64,000 nt of DNA from Bacteroidales bacterium (GTDB lineage Bacteria; Bacteroidota; Bacteroidia; Bacteroidales; NBLH01): NCBI GenBank assembly GCA_016937695.1, contig JAFGWC010000119.1, positions 1-64,000 on the forward strand, in the 5' to 3' direction. How positions within the stretch are numbered: the first letter of the stretch is position 1; every line of letters starts with the position of its first letter. Positions 52,918-61,664 of this stretch are shown here, piece after piece. The translations under genes and the position numbers were made by a program. The notes under the pieces were generated by a model. The model ran no database searches, was not told the origin of the DNA, and saw only the letters and a program-made list of their open reading frames with translations.

Positions 52918-53697
52918 TTATATAATTTCACTGACTTGATTTGTTAATTTAATAAACTCATCTACAGATAGTTGCTCTGGTCTTTTTCTTAAAAATTCAG
53001 AATTTAAACTATCTGTATCAACCATACTTTTTAAAGAGTTTCTAATTACTTTTCTTCTTTGATTAAAAGAAAGTTTAATGATTCTAAAAAATAATTTTTC
53101 ATCACAATCAATTTTAACTTTATTATTTCTAACAAGTCTAATTACTGATGATTTTACTTTTGGTGGTGGCGTAAAGTTTTCCGGTTCCAGAATAAGTAAT
53201 GTTTCGATATTGTAATATGCTTGTAATAAAACGCTTAATATTCCATAAACTTTATTTCCGGGTTTTGAAACAACTCTATCGGCCACTTCTTTTTGAAACA
53301 TGCCAACTAATTCATTTACTTTATCTTTATGATGATATACTTTAAATAATATTTGACTTGAAATATTATATGGGAAATTACCAATAATTCCTAATTTCCC
53401 ATTAAAGTCAGTTTCAATATCAATTTTAAGAAAATCTGCACTAATTAATTTATCAGAGATATTTGGAAAATGTTCAATTAAATAATCAACAGCCTCTTTA
53501 TCAATTTCAACATAACTTGTTTTAATGTTTTTTTTCAATAAAAATTCGGTCAAAACTCCCATTCCCGGACCAATTTCTATTAATTCATTAAAATTATCTA
53601 TGTTTATACTATTAACTATTTGTTCTGCTATAATTTTATCATTTAAAAAATGCTGACCTAAGTATTTTTTTGGTTTTACTTTTTTTATTATCATCAA
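52918..53697 (-). CDS. rsmA: 16S rRNA dimethyladenosine transferase
   Basis: A 259-residue KsgA/RsmA methyltransferase that dimethylates two adenines near the 3' end of 16S rRNA. It opens with PKKYLGQHFLNDKIIAEQIV. SAM motif I is IEIGPGMGVLTEFLL, the catalytic segment is IGNFPYNISSQILFK, and FTPPPKVKSSVIRL together with LSFNQRRKVIRNSLK are the family's C-terminal landmarks. It is first in the rsmA-Nudix-mgtE run, divergent from the flippase-like gene. Confidence 0.96.
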   Translation of the reverse strand: MMIIKKVKPKKYLGQHFLNDKIIAEQIVNSINIDNFNELIEIGPGMGVLTEFLLKKNIKTSYVEIDKEAVDYLIEHFPNISDKLISADFLKIDIETDFNGKLGIIGNFPYNISSQILFKVYHHKDKVNELVGMFQKEVADRVVSKPGNKVYGILSVLLQAYYNIETLLILEPENFTPPPKVKSSVIRLVRNNKVKIDCDEKLFFRIIKLSFNQRRKVIRNSLKSMVDTDSLNSEFLRKRPEQLSVDEFIKLTNQVSEII

Positions 53698-53737
53698 TTG
53701 TTAAATTTTCAAAAAATATTTATCTCACAATTATAAT

Positions 53738-53753
53738 TTATCTTTAAAGATAA
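53738..53753. promoter_or_regulatory. Perfect 16-bp palindrome between divergent rsmA and flippase-like gene
   Basis: TTATCTTTAAAGATAA is fully symmetric, and pairing extends outward (TTATAATT/AATTATAA) with one bulged base. It sits just upstream of the -7 element at 53763 and may be an operator or simply AT-rich symmetry. Confidence 0.35.
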
Positions 53754-53762
53754 TTATAATAT

Positions 53763-53770
53763 TATATTTG
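53763..53770 (+). promoter_or_regulatory. -7 promoter element for the flippase-like pair
   Basis: TATATTTG fits TAnnTTTG. The TTG starts at 53817 and 53826 lie about 50 bp downstream. Confidence 0.5.
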
Positions 53771-53816
53771 CAAATTAAATTATAAAAATTAAGATAAAAT
53801 AATATTAACAAGTTTT

Positions 53817-54914
53817 TTGAATATTTTGAAAGAGAAAATATATACTATATTAAAATTTGTACTTTTTTTAAGTAATCATATTTTAATTTTTTTGAAAGAA
53901 AATATCTATACAATAATAAAATTTGTATTTTTTTTAAGTATTGGGATATTAATTTTTTGGTGGGTTTATAAAGATCAAAATGTTGGTGGAATTGTTGATG
54001 CACTTAAAGAGGCAAATTATTTTTGGATTGGGGTTTCTCTTTTTTTATCAATTTTAAGCCATTTTAGCAGAGCAGTTAGATGGCAATTACTAATTGAATC
54101 TTTAGGACATAAAGTTAGAATAATAAACGTCTTTTTTGCTGTATTAGTAATGTACATTTCAAACATGGCAATACCTCGTTCGGGTGAAATAACAAGATGC
54201 AGTATTATTAAGAAATACGAAAAAGTATCATTATCAAAGCTTTTAGGAACAGTTGTAATTGAAAGAACCTTTGATTTTATAATGCTTTTTATTTTACTTA
54301 TTGTTGTTTTGTTAACTCAATATAATGTTGTTTTAGAATTTATACATAATAATCCAGGAGTTGAGCAAAAAGTATCATCTATTTTACAAATTAAATATTT
54401 GATAGTTTTTTTAATTATAATAGCAATTACTTTAGCTAGTGCATATTTTTTTAGAAAAAAATTTAAAAAGAGTTTGATTTATATTAAAATTTCTGAATTA
54501 GCTAAAAACTTCATTTCAGGCATTGATACTGTTAGAAAAATGGATAAAAAATGGTCTTTTATTTTTCATTCTGTTTTTATATGGGTTATGTATTTTTCAA
54601 TGATATATGTAACTTTTTGGAGTTTTAAATTTACTGAACATTTATCGTTATTGTCTGGATTAACAGTTTTTGTAATGGCAAGTTTTGGAATGGTAGCGCC
54701 TTCACCAGGAGGGATTGGAACATGGCATTTTATGACTATTGAAACTTTAGCTATTTATGGCATTGCAAAAATACCTGATGCAAATGCTTTTGCGCTTGCA
54801 GCTCATGGCGCAATGAATTTATTCCTTCTTATAGTTGGTGTAATTGCTTTGATTCTTCTTCCAGTTGTTAATAATAAGAGTACTAAAGTTGTTGAAACAA
54901 AGCAAGTATTTTAA
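53817..54914 (+). CDS. Flippase-like membrane protein (lysylphosphatidylglycerol synthase TM family)
   Basis: A 365-residue protein with eight or more membrane helices in the LPG_synthase_TM/UPF0104 family: FWWVYKDQNVGGIVDALKEANYFWI, LSHFSRAVRWQLLIESLGHK, SNMAIPRSGEITRCSIIKKYEKVSLSKLLGTVVIERTFD and GMVAPSPGGIGTWHFMTIE. Members move or modify lipids, but this one lacks the catalytic aminoacyl domain. The start is uncertain: only TTG codons are available (53817, 53826, 53892). The first 22-residue hydrophobic block (LKEKIYTILKFV...) is duplicated by LKENIYTIIKFV..., so the ancestral start may be the second TTG. Its end overlaps the next ORF. Confidence 0.85.
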   Translation: MNILKEKIYTILKFVLFLSNHILIFLKENIYTIIKFVFFLSIGILIFWWVYKDQNVGGIVDALKEANYFWIGVSLFLSILSHFSRAVRWQLLIESLGHKVRIINVFFAVLVMYISNMAIPRSGEITRCSIIKKYEKVSLSKLLGTVVIERTFDFIMLFILLIVVLLTQYNVVLEFIHNNPGVEQKVSSILQIKYLIVFLIIIAITLASAYFFRKKFKKSLIYIKISELAKNFISGIDTVRKMDKKWSFIFHSVFIWVMYFSMIYVTFWSFKFTEHLSLLSGLTVFVMASFGMVAPSPGGIGTWHFMTIETLAIYGIAKIPDANAFALAAHGAMNLFLLIVGVIALILLPVVNNKSTKVVETKQVF

Positions 54915-55866
54915 AAATAATAAAAAGCATTTATTATTTTTAAAACTGATAATTGTATTAATAAGCTATAGTTATATAGCATATAAATTACTAGAATACA
55001 GCAACTTATGGAATAAATTCAGTACTGAATTTGATATAAATACTGCTAAATATAACATCTTATTATCAGCCTTTTTGTTAATGCCTTTAAATTGGTTATT
55101 AGAATCGACTAAATGGAAAATTCTTTTAACAGATATTGAAAAAATATCAATTATAAAATCTTTAAAATCAATTTTTGTTGGTTTAAGTTTTGCAATAATA
55201 ACACCAAATAGAATAGGTGAATTTGTTGGAAGACCTGTTTTATTAAAAAAAGAAAACAGAATTTCTGCAAGTTTAGCAACTTTTGTTGGAAGCCTAAGTC
55301 AAACAATAATTACTTTAAGCTTGGGAATTTTAGCTTTAATTTTATTTTTCAGAAGTTCTTCAGCGATATTTATATCAAAAAATCAGTACATAATATTTAT
55401 TATATTTTCAATATTGCTTCTTATCTTAATAAGTTTAATATTTTTTAAACCTAAAATTTGGAAATACTTAACATCGAAAATAAATTTATTGAAAAAATGG
55501 GCATATAAATTCGACTTCGCAAGTAACTATAAATCAACAGTATTAATAAAAGTATTATCATTAAGTTTATTAAGATATTTTGTTTTCTTTTCTCAGTTTT
55601 TTTTATTGTTGAAATTTTTTGGAGTAGAAATTAGCATCACCGAAGCATTTATTTCAATAGCTTTAAATTATCTTTTTCTATTTGCAATTCCATCATTTGC
55701 TTTAGCAGAAATTGGGATTAGAGGTTCTGTTGCGATATTTTTTATAGGAATTTTCATCAATAATGATTTAGCGATACTAATTTCGTCGATTAGTTTATGG
55801 ATTATCAATCTTGCTTTACCAGCTATTATTGGAAGTATTTATTTGGTAAAAAGAAAGTTCTATTAA
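54865..55866 (+). CDS. Second flippase-like membrane protein
   Basis: A 333-residue membrane protein, also of LPG_synthase_TM type: LPLNWLLEST-like helices, WKILLTDIEKISIIKSLKSIFVGLSFAIITPNRIGEFVGRPVLLKKENRISASLATFVGSLSQTIITL and FAIPSFALAEIGIRGSVAIFF, paralogous in layout to its upstream neighbour. The track start is TTG at 54865, which would overlap the previous gene by 50 bp. TTG codons at 54889 and 54892 are alternatives, so the N-terminus is uncertain. The tandem pair probably forms an operon handling a lipid-linked substrate, but this is inference. Confidence 0.78.
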   Translation: MLIIRVLKLLKQSKYFKNNKKHLLFLKLIIVLISYSYIAYKLLEYSNLWNKFSTEFDINTAKYNILLSAFLLMPLNWLLESTKWKILLTDIEKISIIKSLKSIFVGLSFAIITPNRIGEFVGRPVLLKKENRISASLATFVGSLSQTIITLSLGILALILFFRSSSAIFISKNQYIIFIIFSILLLILISLIFFKPKIWKYLTSKINLLKKWAYKFDFASNYKSTVLIKVLSLSLLRYFVFFSQFFLLLKFFGVEISITEAFISIALNYLFLFAIPSFALAEIGIRGSVAIFFIGIFINNDLAILISSISLWIINLALPAIIGSIYLVKRKFY

Positions 55867-55916
55867 TACAATAAATTTTACTTGGAATGTCAAATAGGAG
55901 TTTTAAGTATTTTTTT

Positions 55917-55924
55917 TAAATTTG
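55917..55924 (+). promoter_or_regulatory. -7 promoter element for the lipoprotein-GT2 pair
   Basis: TAAATTTG fits TAnnTTTG and lies 39 bp before the ATG at 55964. Confidence 0.4.
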
Positions 55925-55963
55925 TTTTTTATCATTACGTAATATTAAATAAAATCAATCTAC

Positions 55964-56674
55964 ATGAAAAAATTATTTTTACTAAGTTTTATTGCAATAT
56001 TTATTTTCGCTTGTAATAATTCAACAACCGATGAAAATTCAGAAAATAACGACCAACAGTCTGATAATAAAGATTCTAACATTTCAGGTAATAATTCTTT
56101 TGTAGAATATCCTTTTGAATCTGGAATTATAGAATTTAAGAATGAAATAATGGGCGCAAGCGCAAATATGACCTTATATTTTAAAGACCATGGCAAAATT
56201 GAGTGCACAGTTTCTGAAACAGAAATGATGGGCACAAAAATGACTGTTAGAAGTATTGTAAAAGATGGATATTTTTATACATTGTCGATGGAACAAAAAA
56301 TGGGATCTAAATTTAAAGTCGATGCTGAAGTTGATAACGAAAATGTTAGTATGCACACATTTCAAGAAAAATATTTAGCAGAAGTTGGCGGCAAAAAAGA
56401 AGGAACTGAAAAAATTCTAGACAAAGAATGTCAGGTATATAGTTTTGCTCAAGATGGCGTTACATATAAAATTTGGGTTTGGAAAAATCTTATTATGAAA
56501 ATGCTTGGCGAACAAAATGGAATGCAAATGTTAAAAGAAGCAACTAAAATAGAAGAAACCAGCAGTTTCCCTGATGGAATTTTCGATATTCCTTCTGATT
56601 TTAATATTACTGAAGAAAAAGATATGAATACAGAATCTGATGATGATTTTACAGATGAGAATGCTGAAGGTTAA
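55964..56674 (+). CDS. Lipoprotein of unknown function
   Basis: A 236-residue lipoprotein: the signal MKKLFLLSFIAIFIFAC ends in the lipobox Cys17, followed by an Asn/Ser/Asp/Glu-rich linker (about 18-45). The folded part is beta-rich (SGIIEFKNEIMGASANMTLYF, KDGYFYTLSMEQKMGSKFKV, CQVYSFAQDGVTYKIWVWKN) and ends in an acidic tail. Its shape resembles LolA-type lipid-binding half-barrels, but I do not recognise a named family. It is followed after 3 bp by the GT2 gene, implying co-expression. Confidence 0.78.
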   Translation: MKKLFLLSFIAIFIFACNNSTTDENSENNDQQSDNKDSNISGNNSFVEYPFESGIIEFKNEIMGASANMTLYFKDHGKIECTVSETEMMGTKMTVRSIVKDGYFYTLSMEQKMGSKFKVDAEVDNENVSMHTFQEKYLAEVGGKKEGTEKILDKECQVYSFAQDGVTYKIWVWKNLIMKMLGEQNGMQMLKEATKIEETSSFPDGIFDIPSDFNITEEKDMNTESDDDFTDENAEG

Positions 56675-56677
56675 TAT

Positions 56678-57793
56678 ATGATTTACTATTTCATAATAGC
56701 TTCATTTTTAGCTATTTGTTATTTTTATTTCATTATTATTCTTATAAAAGCATGGAATAAAACACAAGAATATCAAAAGGGCTGGACGAACCCTTTTGAT
56801 ATTTTAATAAGTGTTATAATTGCAGCAAGAAATGAAGAAGAAAACATAATACTTTTATTAAAATCTATTGAATATCAAGATTTTAACAAAAACAATTATG
56901 AAGTAATTATAATTGATGATTTTTCGACAGATAATACATATAATTTAGTTGAAAAATTTTGTGAAAATAAAAGCAACTTCAATATTTATAAACTTACCGA
57001 TAATTTTGGTAAAAAAAATGCCATCATAAAAGCAATTAATCTTTCAAAAGGTAATTTAATTGTAACAACAGATGCAGACTGTATAGTTAACGAAACTTGG
57101 CTTAGTACAATTGCAGGTTTTTATAAGAAATTTAAACCTAAAATGATAATTTCACCAGTTTTGCTTAATACTACAAATAAATTCAGTAAAATTCAGGCTC
57201 TTGATTTTTTGTCGTTAATTAGTTCAGCAGCTGCAACTTGCGGAATAAACAAAGCTATTTTGGCAAATGGAGCTAATTTAATTTATGAAAAAAGTGTTTT
57301 TTACGAGTTTAATAATCCTTTAAATGAATCTGTAAGTTCCGGCGATGATATTTTTCTTTTATTAAATATCAAAAAAAAATATCCAGCCAAAATTCTTTTT
57401 TTGAAATCGAATGATGCAGTTGTTAAAACAAAAGCTAAAAAAAATTTAAAAAGTTTTTTATCACAACGAAAACGTTGGGCTTCAAAAAGCAAAAGTTATA
57501 ATGATAGAGATATTATTTCGGTTTCGATATTTGTTTTTTTTGTAAATCTGTTTCTATTTATAAATTTAGTGTTGATTTCAATAAATTTAAAATTCAGTAT
57601 TGTTTTTTTTATATTTTTTGGAGTTAAAACGCTTGTTGATTTTATTTTTTTATACAAAACAAGCAGCTTTTTTAAGCAGAAAAAATTATTATGGTTTATA
57701 ATTCCTACAGAAATTTTTAATGTCGTAATAATTCCTTTTTTAGCAATTTCAGGAATATTTGGGAAGACATTTTGGAAAGGGCGTAAAATATAA
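56678..57793 (+). CDS. Membrane family 2 glycosyltransferase
   Basis: A 371-residue transferase. One N-terminal helix (about 3-23) is followed by a cytoplasmic GT-A domain: ISVIIAARNEEENIILLLKSI, VIIIDDFSTDNTY, LIVTTDADCIVNETWL (DxD), SGDDIFLLLNI and the QxxRW motif in LSQRKRWASK. Two or three C-terminal membrane helices (about 280-360) follow. The QxxRW motif and membrane anchoring resemble processive or lipid-linked GT2 enzymes. Substrate unknown. The stop is one base away from the stop of the convergent fatty-acid transporter gene. Confidence 0.88.
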   Translation: MIYYFIIASFLAICYFYFIIILIKAWNKTQEYQKGWTNPFDILISVIIAARNEEENIILLLKSIEYQDFNKNNYEVIIIDDFSTDNTYNLVEKFCENKSNFNIYKLTDNFGKKNAIIKAINLSKGNLIVTTDADCIVNETWLSTIAGFYKKFKPKMIISPVLLNTTNKFSKIQALDFLSLISSAAATCGINKAILANGANLIYEKSVFYEFNNPLNESVSSGDDIFLLLNIKKKYPAKILFLKSNDAVVKTKAKKNLKSFLSQRKRWASKSKSYNDRDIISVSIFVFFVNLFLFINLVLISINLKFSIVFFIFFGVKTLVDFIFLYKTSSFFKQKKLLWFIIPTEIFNVVIIPFLAISGIFGKTFWKGRKI

Positions 57794-57794
57794 G

Positions 57795-59135
57795 CTAAAA
57801 CAAAAACAAACCTGTTGCATAAATAAAAAATCCTATTATCATTAAAAACAAAGTATACGGAATTAATTCTTTAGCTTTTAATCCGGTAATTCCAAGTAAA
57901 GGCAATGCCCAAAATGGTTGCAGCATATTTGTTAATTCATCGCCATAAGCAAGAGCCATAACTGCTTTAGAAATCGGAACTCCTAATTGTTGAGCGGCAT
58001 CTACAATTATTGGTCCTTGAACAGCCCATTGTCCACCGCCGCTAGGAACGAAAATATTAACAATTCCGGCACTAATCAATGTATAAATAGGAAAAGTAGT
58101 TGCAGTAGAAATATCAATAAAAAAATCGGTAAAAATTAAGGTTAAACCGGAATATTTCATTATTCCCATAATTCCGGCATAAAGAGGAAATTGAATTAAT
58201 ATGCCTGAACTGCCAACAATAGCTTTATTTACAGCATTTACAAAATTTGAAATATTTCCGTGAAGCAATAATCCAAAACCAAATAAAACAAAATTGATAT
58301 AATTGAGATTTAAAAAGCCAATACCATAAGAATTTAAACCTTTATAAAATGCAATAAAAATAAAAATAAACGCAAAAAATCCTGTAAAAATTCTAGAATA
58401 ATCAAGCCTTTCAGCACCATCAATTATAATATTTTTGATTTCATTTTTTTTTATAATATTGCGCAATTCAACTTTAGCGTTAACCGATTGTTTTGCAAGC
58501 AGATATATGCTAAGTGGCAAAATAATTAAAACAGCAATTGAGATAGTAATATTCATATTAGATAAAATAGTTTGATCAAGCAAAATTTGTCCTATTTTAT
58601 CAAATAAAAAATGATCTTTTTCGGCAATTTTTAAAGGTGCTGAGCCTGAAAATCCACCATGCCAAAACATTAATCCCGAATATCCTGCAGCTCCAATTAA
58701 TGGATAGTTAATTTTTAAATTATTTTGCTGAGCATATTCGCCCACTTTTCTTGCAAAAATAGCTCCGAATATTAAACCCAAACCCCAATTTAAAAAGCTT
58801 ACCGATAATGTTAGAAATGTTACTATTAATGCAGCTTTTGGCGTTGAATTACAAAATTTTACAGCAAATTGTATTATTTTATTTACGCTTTTGCTTAGTG
58901 CTAAAACATGTCCTAAAACCAACATCAACATCATTTGCATAGTAAAAGCAAGCAATTCCCAAAACCCTTTCTCCCAAAAACCAAGAATATCGACAAAATA
59001 GCTTGTGTTACTTTGTCCATGATTTGTAAAGATTAATGAAAATAATATTGCCAGAAGAGTTAATATAAGTGCAATACTAAATGGAGATGGTAAAGATTTT
59101 TTTAGAATAATAATTAATCGATTTGAAAATTGCAT
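57795..59135 (-). CDS. Short-chain fatty acid transporter (AtoE family)
   Basis: A 446-residue membrane protein with about a dozen hydrophobic segments. Family landmarks are PSPFSIALILTLLAILFSL, WEKGFWELLAFTMQMMLMLVLGHVLA, WGLGLIFGAIFARKVGEY, AAGYSGLMFWHGGFSGSAPL and the late IFVPSGGGQWAVQGPI, matching AtoE-type short-chain fatty acid permeases. The expected substrate is acetoacetate or butyrate, from family knowledge only. It is the last gene of the recQ-to-atoE minus-strand run, 18 bp after the ABC permease. Confidence 0.9.
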   Translation of the reverse strand: MQFSNRLIIILKKSLPSPFSIALILTLLAILFSLIFTNHGQSNTSYFVDILGFWEKGFWELLAFTMQMMLMLVLGHVLALSKSVNKIIQFAVKFCNSTPKAALIVTFLTLSVSFLNWGLGLIFGAIFARKVGEYAQQNNLKINYPLIGAAGYSGLMFWHGGFSGSAPLKIAEKDHFLFDKIGQILLDQTILSNMNITISIAVLIILPLSIYLLAKQSVNAKVELRNIIKKNEIKNIIIDGAERLDYSRIFTGFFAFIFIFIAFYKGLNSYGIGFLNLNYINFVLFGFGLLLHGNISNFVNAVNKAIVGSSGILIQFPLYAGIMGIMKYSGLTLIFTDFFIDISTATTFPIYTLISAGIVNIFVPSGGGQWAVQGPIIVDAAQQLGVPISKAVMALAYGDELTNMLQPFWALPLLGITGLKAKELIPYTLFLMIIGFFIYATGLFLF

Positions 59136-59153
59136 TATAATAATTTTAATTTA

Positions 59154-59963
59154 TTATAAATCTTTATTTTTAATTATCTGATATGATAGTAAAACAAAGA
59201 TTATCAGATATATAAATGCTACAATCAAATTTGCATTAAAACTTAACTCGGTATTTAATTGTGTATTTTTCTCAATCATGAGTTTAATATTTTCATCGGC
59301 AATTATTGTTGAAAGGCTTGTTGCAGGTGTTAAATTTGCAAAAACTTTTGCAGGTAAATAATTTGCAAAATTTAAAGAAAATATTGATAAATAAGCTCTT
59401 ATGATTAATTCAAATATAAAATATCCAATAAAAACAACAATAGAAGCTCCTACACTTTTTACTAATAAACTAATTAATAAAGCAAATGTTAAATAGGCGA
59501 TTGTCTGAATAAAAAAACTAAAAATATACTTTAATCCGGCGACATTAAAATTTATCGACAATCCTGTAAATGAAATTCCAATTATAATGGCGCTTACGAA
59601 AAGTAATATTGTAACCAATAACGATATTAGTACAATTATTAATAATTTACCATAAAAAAATTCAGTTCTTGTTAAACCATCAATTATATTTTGCCTTAAT
59701 GTTCTAAAATTAAACTCGTTTCCTAAAATTAAAATTACTACCAAGCTTAGTAATGGAAAAAACCAACTACTATAATAAGAAACTGATTGCCAGACAGTTG
59801 GAAATCGCAAAAACGCCTTTAAATCAAATTGATCTATATTTAAATTAATTTGCGTACCAGCTAGCAGAAACAAAATATAAAACCCAATTGTTAAGCCAAA
59901 TAATATTATAAATGTATTGTACGATAAAATTTTTAATAATTCAATTTTCAGCAATCTTTCCAT
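59154..59963 (-). CDS. ABC-2 type transporter permease
   Basis: A 269-residue membrane protein with six hydrophobic segments, including the ABC-2 feature of a long periplasmic or polar stretch after TM1 (FDLKAFLRFPTVWQSVSYYSSWFFPLLSLVVILILGNEFNFRTLRQNIIDGLTRTEFFYGK). The NEFNFRTLRQN...GLTR segment is typical of NatB/BcrB-type permeases. It follows the ATPase gene by 26 bp and is its partner. Cargo unknown. Confidence 0.88.
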   Translation of the reverse strand: MERLLKIELLKILSYNTFIILFGLTIGFYILFLLAGTQINLNIDQFDLKAFLRFPTVWQSVSYYSSWFFPLLSLVVILILGNEFNFRTLRQNIIDGLTRTEFFYGKLLIIVLISLLVTILLFVSAIIIGISFTGLSINFNVAGLKYIFSFFIQTIAYLTFALLISLLVKSVGASIVVFIGYFIFELIIRAYLSIFSLNFANYLPAKVFANLTPATSLSTIIADENIKLMIEKNTQLNTELSFNANLIVAFIYLIIFVLLSYQIIKNKDL

Positions 59964-59989
59964 AAAAAGTTAATTATCAATTAATTAAA

Positions 59990-60880
59990 TTAATCTACGA
60001 TTTTCAAAAATTCAGATTCCAGACTGATTTTTCTCTCTTCAAACTTATTTAAAATAAAATTATTTTTAAACGCAAATTCATTTATATCTTTTGCTTGTAT
60101 TTTATCTTCAAGTGTAATTATTAATTCATTATTGATTTTTATAGTCTTTTTCGACAAACCTGATCTAACTATTAATTCATAAAGCTCATCAATATTATCA
60201 GAAGAAATGGTTATTGTTTTTTCAGATTTTAATATTTCATCTATTCTTCCTAGCTTTAATAGTTTGCCTTTTTTCAAAATTGCAATATGGCTACATGTTT
60301 TCTGAACTTCATCTAAAATATGAGATGCAATTATAATTGTTTTTCCTTTTTTTGCCTGATCAATTAATATTTCTCTAACATCCGCAATTCCTTTTGGGTC
60401 AAGTCCGTTTGTGGGTTCGTCCAGAATTAAAATTTCGGGATTTCCCAATAAAACACTGGCCAAAGCAAGTCTTTGTTTCATTCCTAAAGATAAAGTATTG
60501 TATTTCGAATATTGTCTTTCAATCAGTCCAACTTCGTTCAGTACTTTTTCTATTTCTTCATCAGGATTTTCAATTTTTTTTATTTCTGCAGAAATTCTTA
60601 GATTTTTATATAAAGATAAATAAGGATAAAAATTAGGCATTTCAAGCAAAGCGCCAATGCGTTCAGTAAGTTGTGTATTTTCCTGATTATCAAACCATTG
60701 AAAATTGCCAGAGTTTTGTTTAACTACTCCTAATATTATTGCTAATATGGTAGTTTTTCCACTTCCATTTGGACCAAGTATTCCAAAAATATTTGTTTTT
60801 TCAATATTTAATGATAGTCTGTCAAGCGCCTGGTTTTTGCCGTAACTCTTTGAAATATTATCTATTTTTAAAACTCTCAC
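59990..60880 (-). CDS. ABC transporter ATP-binding protein (BcrA/NatA-type)
   Basis: A 296-residue ATPase. Walker A is GILGPNGSGKTTIL, the Q-loop region is ERIGALLEMPNFYPYLS, the signature is LSLGMKQRLALASVLLGNPEILILDEPTNGLDPKG with Walker B and D-loop, and the switch His is IIIASHILDEV. The C-terminal extension (about 215-296) is typical of this exporter subgroup. It starts 3 bp after the STAS gene and pairs with the permease below. Members export peptides, antibiotics or lipids. Confidence 0.94.
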   Translation of the reverse strand: MRVLKIDNISKSYGKNQALDRLSLNIEKTNIFGILGPNGSGKTTILAIILGVVKQNSGNFQWFDNQENTQLTERIGALLEMPNFYPYLSLYKNLRISAEIKKIENPDEEIEKVLNEVGLIERQYSKYNTLSLGMKQRLALASVLLGNPEILILDEPTNGLDPKGIADVREILIDQAKKGKTIIIASHILDEVQKTCSHIAILKKGKLLKLGRIDEILKSEKTITISSDNIDELYELIVRSGLSKKTIKINNELIITLEDKIQAKDINEFAFKNNFILNKFEERKISLESEFLKIVD

Positions 60881-60883
60881 AAT

Positions 60884-61222
60884 TTAATTTTTTGCTTCGT
60901 TAATAGCAGCTTCAAAATCATATTCTACATTAAATAAATTAGTAAATCCAGAAAAATGAAATACATCTTTAATGTTTTTTTGCAAATTGCACAAAATAAG
61001 CTTTAAATTTTTCTTATTCATATTTTTTAATCCCATTATCAATATTCTTAAACCGGAACTATTAATATAATCAAGATTTTTACAATCAACAACTATGTTT
61101 TCTTGAGTTGCTACAATTTTTTTCGAAAAAAAATCGTCAGCTTTTTCTGTATTAGGCGCATCTAATCTACCTTCTAATTTTACAATTTGAATATTTCCTT
61201 CTGTACTTTCTAATATTTCCAT
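60884..61222 (-). CDS. Anti-sigma-factor antagonist (STAS domain)
   Basis: A 112-residue STAS protein of the SpoIIAA/RsbV class. The key loop is VVDCKNLDYINSSGLRILIMGLK, where the Ser pair before Gly is the conserved phosphorylation site. It shares the TAATG stop/start with the RsbW-like kinase gene, so the two are translationally coupled. Partner switching is predicted: the kinase phosphorylates it and the SpoIIE-type phosphatase reverses this. Confidence 0.92.
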   Translation of the reverse strand: MEILESTEGNIQIVKLEGRLDAPNTEKADDFFSKKIVATQENIVVDCKNLDYINSSGLRILIMGLKNMNKKNLKLILCNLQKNIKDVFHFSGFTNLFNVEYDFEAAINEAKN

Positions 61223-61638
61223 TATTCTATGTTTTTTTGTAAAGTTATAATATTTTTATTGTTGCCTCTTCGATAAGTAAAATTATCAGTAAATTTTTTA
61301 ACCAAATGTATTCCTATACCTCCTATTTCCCTTTCTTCAACAGGTGCATTAAAGTCTTTAGGTTCTTCAACATCAAAAGGATTAAATTCAGGAGATCCAT
61401 CTTTTATTTGTATCCGTAATTTATCTTTCTCTAAAGTAAATCTAATAATTATATCGTAATCTTCTACTCCTTTATAACCATGTTCTATAATATTAGTTAC
61501 AATTTCTTCAAGAGCCAAATTCATACTAAAAGCAACATCTTTAGATATTTTCCATTCTTCACAAATTTTCGCAAGTTTTTGGTTCATTATTTCTATTCCG
61601 CTTACTCGGCTTTTGATATTAATTATTTGATTTTTCAT
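61222..61638 (-). CDS. Anti-sigma regulatory factor, RsbW-like serine kinase
   Basis: A 138-residue GHKL ATPase. The N-box is MNLALEEIVTNIIEHGY, with IQIKDGSPEFNPF (G1-like) and GGIGIHLVKKFTDNF (G2). It lacks a histidine-kinase dimerisation domain, as in SpoIIAB/RsbW. It should phosphorylate the adjacent STAS protein and bind a sigma factor or another target not encoded here. It lies 26 bp after the phosphatase gene. Confidence 0.92.
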   Translation of the reverse strand: MKNQIINIKSRVSGIEIMNQKLAKICEEWKISKDVAFSMNLALEEIVTNIIEHGYKGVEDYDIIIRFTLEKDKLRIQIKDGSPEFNPFDVEEPKDFNAPVEEREIGGIGIHLVKKFTDNFTYRRGNNKNIITLQKNIE

Positions 61639-61664
61639 TTATGATAGTTTTTTGTTAAACCAAT

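Noticed and set aside
53738-53753. Rho-independent terminator for rsmA
   Set aside because: The palindrome is upstream of both divergent genes, not downstream, and has no loop or T-run.
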